From assembly GCA_945885545.1 (NCBI GenBank), contig CAMCYZ010000002.1:1-52865 (forward strand): a DNA stretch of 52,865 nt, read 5' to 3'. Below, one piece after another: positions 52,125 to 52,865 of this stretch (the first letter of the stretch is position 1; each line of letters starts with the position of its first letter). A program made the position numbers and the translations under genes. The notes under the pieces are model-generated. The model was given only the letters and a program-made list of their open reading frames with translations. It searched no databases and was not told where the DNA came from. Source of the DNA: Spirosoma fluviale. Lineage in GTDB: Bacteria > Bacteroidota > Bacteroidia > Cytophagales > Spirosomataceae.

Positions 52125-52412
52125 TTAAAGTGCACAAGAGCCTCCGTCACGCTCAATCTGAGACGACTCCACCAACTCGTCCAATTCACCTATTTCTTGT
52201 AGGTATTCAAATGTTTTCTTAGCTTCTTCCTCGTCAATTTTGCTGATAGCCACACCCACATGAACAAGCACATAGTCGCCAACTTCAGCATCTGGAAGCA
52301 TCTCAAGACTGGCCTGTTTGGTGATTCCACCAAAAACTATCTGAGCCATTTTCACCAAGCCATTGTATTGGTATTCAATTGATTTTATTTTTCCTGGAAT
52401 TGCTAAACACAT
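52125..52412 (-). CDS. hypC: Hydrogenase maturation chaperone HypC
   Basis: A 95-residue HypC/HupF protein with the MCLAIPGKI N-terminus, in which Cys2 after Met removal carries the Fe unit to the hydrogenase large subunit. EVGDYVLVHVGVAISKIDEEEA is the second hallmark. A short extra C-terminal tail (EIGELDELV, then ERDGGSCAL) goes beyond the core. Three bases separate it from the hypF stop. Confidence 0.96.
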   Translation of the reverse strand: MCLAIPGKIKSIEYQYNGLVKMAQIVFGGITKQASLEMLPDAEVGDYVLVHVGVAISKIDEEEAKKTFEYLQEIGELDELVESSQIERDGGSCAL

Positions 52413-52415
52413 ATT

Positions 52416-52865
52416 TTAATTTATTGAAGGATGAAAAATTTGACCATAAGATATAGACTCATCATTGGGTGATAAATCTTTATGAAAAAACAAGGTAAAT
52501 CGACCCTGAAGATGCTCTATTAATGTATCCACTAAAAGTGTATTCTGAAAAACACCACCACTAAAAGTTAGAAACTTTGCGGCATTATTCTCGGCAATTT
52601 TGCCTACCAAATCGACCAAAGAAATATGAAATTTAGCAGCAATAAAAGCCCTTTCTTTGCCATTTTTCAGGTCATTCACTATACCTGAGACAAGCGTTTG
52701 AGTAATATTTAGTTCCGTTATTGCTGATTGATAAAAATACGATTCTTTCCAATCAAATCCATGTGTATTGAAAAATCGAAACGCCAAATTTTCTAATAAC
52801 ATAGCTGCTTCACCTTCATAAGTTTGAACATCAATCAATCCTAAAATAGAAGCTACGCCATCAAA
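52416..52865 (-). CDS. hypF: Hydrogenase maturation carbamoyltransferase HypF, C-terminal part (partial)
   Basis: A 149-residue open end of a frame that runs off the right edge of the window. FDGVASILGLIDVQTYEGEAAMLLE and FSGGVFQNTLLVDTL with PNDESISYGQIFHP match the C-terminal Kae1-like domain of HypF (YEGQAA, SGGVFQN and the ending PPNDGGISLGQ), which turns carbamoyl phosphate into the carboxamide passed to HypE. The SYGQ residues replace the usual SLGQ. The remaining ~600 residues and the start are upstream of the window. Confidence 0.92.
   Translation of the reverse strand, partial: FDGVASILGLIDVQTYEGEAAMLLENLAFRFFNTHGFDWKESYFYQSAITELNITQTLVSGIVNDLKNGKERAFIAAKFHISLVDLVGKIAENNAAKFLTFSGGVFQNTLLVDTLIEHLQGRFTLFFHKDLSPNDESISYGQIFHPSIN

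Overview
The window comes from an AT-rich Bacteroidota chromosome, most likely a member of the Cytophagales. The evidence is type IX secretion (T9SS) associated PorP/SprF and PorE-like proteins, GLPGLI and SusC-like outer-membrane proteins, two-lipoyl OdhB, GH3-family and DUF4230 proteins, and several candidate -7 elements of the Bacteroidota type TAnnTTTG. No genus can be fixed from the sequence alone. There are no rRNA or tRNA genes and no CRISPR array.

Layout. (1) 1-147: the 3' end of an IS30-type insertion sequence. (2) 336-6107: sucA-sucB-lpdA on the minus strand, the 2-oxoglutarate dehydrogenase complex, with hairpin terminators after lpdA and between sucB and lpdA. (3) 6360-13012: a T9SS/gliding type surface cluster, PorP/SprF, PorE-like OmpA protein, PorP/SprF, and a repeat adhesin that looks truncated at its C-terminus. 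(4) 13592-24232: housekeeping and envelope genes (a beta-barrel protein with a degenerate peptidase-MA domain, an FAD oxidoreductase, cmk, miaA without a normal start codon, DUF4230, an ICMT-like methyltransferase, a polytopic membrane protein, LysE, GH3). (5) 24375-30159: an intact pair of a TonB-receptor-like barrel and a GLPGLI protein, followed by a decayed second copy of the same pair. (6) 30325-31573: a DUF2064 glycosyltransferase and a PIN toxin-antitoxin pair. (7) 31652-39237: L-lactate oxidation genes lutABC directly downstream of the L-rhamnose genes rhaI and rhaEW. RhaEW should make L-lactate from lactaldehyde, and LutABC would oxidise it to pyruvate. This stretch is heavily invaded by small elements. 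A 507-bp block with inverted repeats carries a four-helix-bundle (S23-type) gene between lutA and lutB, and an overlapping pair of small genes sits just upstream of lutA. (8) 39323-45293: GMC oxidoreductase plus gluconate-2-dehydrogenase subunit 3, a small chimera of those two families, a sulfatase and a GH16 glycanase. (9) 45294-47306: a second PIN module in the middle of degraded sequence. (10) 47307-52865: [NiFe]-hydrogenase maturation genes hypF (partial), C, D, E, followed in the same direction by an NHL-propeller protein, a nickel permease, a small protein and a bifunctional nuclease. The hydrogenase structural genes are not in the window and probably lie past the right edge.

The most unusual structure is the four-helix-bundle element in the lut operon. 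It resembles the intervening sequences of 23S rRNA genes, but it sits in a protein-coding operon, where it supplies the lutA stop and the lutB start.
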